A DNA stretch of 5,467 nucleotides, taken from Micropepsaceae bacterium (GTDB taxonomy: Bacteria > Pseudomonadota > Alphaproteobacteria > Micropepsales > Micropepsaceae). The DNA lies in NCBI GenBank assembly GCA_025450355.1, contig JANWHR010000127.1, forward strand, positions 1 through 5,467, in the 5' to 3' direction. The notes under the pieces are model-generated. The model had not been told where the DNA came from, made no database searches, and saw nothing but the letters and a program-made list of their open reading frames with translations. Within the stretch, counting starts at the first letter, position 1. Every line of letters starts with the position of its first letter. A program made the position numbers and the translations under genes. Positions 5,279 through 5,467 of the stretch are shown piece after piece.

Positions 5279-5467
5279 GTGAAAGTCGTTGTCACCGGAG
5301 CGGCCGGGCTGTTGGGCCAGAACCTCATTCCGCGGCTGAAGGCCCGCGGTAATTCCGCGATTGTCGCGCTCGACAAGCACGAGCGCAACTGCGCGATTTT
5401 GCGCCAACTGCATCCCGATATTGAAGTTCGGGTTTGCAACCTGGCGACAGATGACGGTTGGCAGGCA
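5279..5467 (+). CDS. NAD-dependent epimerase/dehydratase (extended SDR), N-terminal fragment
   Basis: This open frame starts at GTG 5279 and runs 63 codons to the window edge without a stop. It opens with 'MKVVVTGAAGLLGQNLIPRL', the glycine-rich TGxxGxxG Rossmann motif (residues 6-13) of extended short-chain dehydrogenases such as nucleotide-sugar epimerases and dehydratases. 'IVALDKHE' (29-36) places an Asp at the end of the second strand, which in this family favours NAD(H) over NADP(H). The catalytic YxxxK and substrate-binding domain lie beyond the window, so epimerase, dehydratase, reductase and other activities cannot be told apart. Typical family length is about 300-350 residues. It lies 35 bases after the DprE2-like gene on the same strand and probably continues the operon, consistent with sugar precursor modification. 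The family call is good; the specific activity is not assignable. Confidence 0.8.
   Translation, partial: MKVVVTGAAGLLGQNLIPRLKARGNSAIVALDKHERNCAILRQLHPDIEVRVCNLATDDGWQA

Overview
The window is GC-rich, and every gene I can support lies on the + strand. SapC-family and IalB-family proteins next to each other point to a Gram-negative proteobacterium, most likely an alphaproteobacterium. That assignment is inferred from the protein families, because the window contains no rRNA or other marker gene.

Layout. (1) 1-324 is the 3' end of a cytochrome P450 gene, including the haem-thiolate loop. (2) 325-781 is a 457-base stretch with no gene I can support. (3) 782-1570 encodes a SapC-family protein and 1618-2334 a membrane-anchored IalB-family protein. 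They are 47 bases apart, each has a good Shine-Dalgarno sequence, and they probably form one transcription unit. (4) 2335-2421 is a short intergenic region holding a perfect 9-bp inverted repeat (CACGTGCCA / TGGCACGTG), whose right arm ends one base before an ATG. (5) 2422-5467 is a compact gene run: a glycosyltransferase-like protein of no family I can name, a DprE1-like FAD oxidase, a DprE2-like short-chain reductase, and the start of an NAD-dependent epimerase/dehydratase that runs off the window. The spacings are 6 bases, a 1-base stop/start overlap, and 35 bases.

How the genes fit together. In mycobacteria DprE1 oxidises and DprE2 then reduces C2 of polyprenyl-phosphoryl-beta-D-ribofuranose. 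The net result is an epimerisation to polyprenyl-phosphoryl-D-arabinofuranose, the donor for arabinosylation. Both homologues are complete here and probably translationally coupled. With a glycosyltransferase-like gene before them and a sugar-nucleotide-type epimerase after them, the cluster looks like part of a surface-glycan or glycoconjugate locus that uses D-arabinofuranose. The ribosyl-phosphate transferase (UbiA-like), its phosphatase and a polyprenyl-dependent arabinosyltransferase are not in this window. The DprE1-like protein has alanine where the mycobacterial enzyme has the benzothiazinone-reactive cysteine. The DprE2-like protein has cysteine where the classical SDR asparagine is expected.
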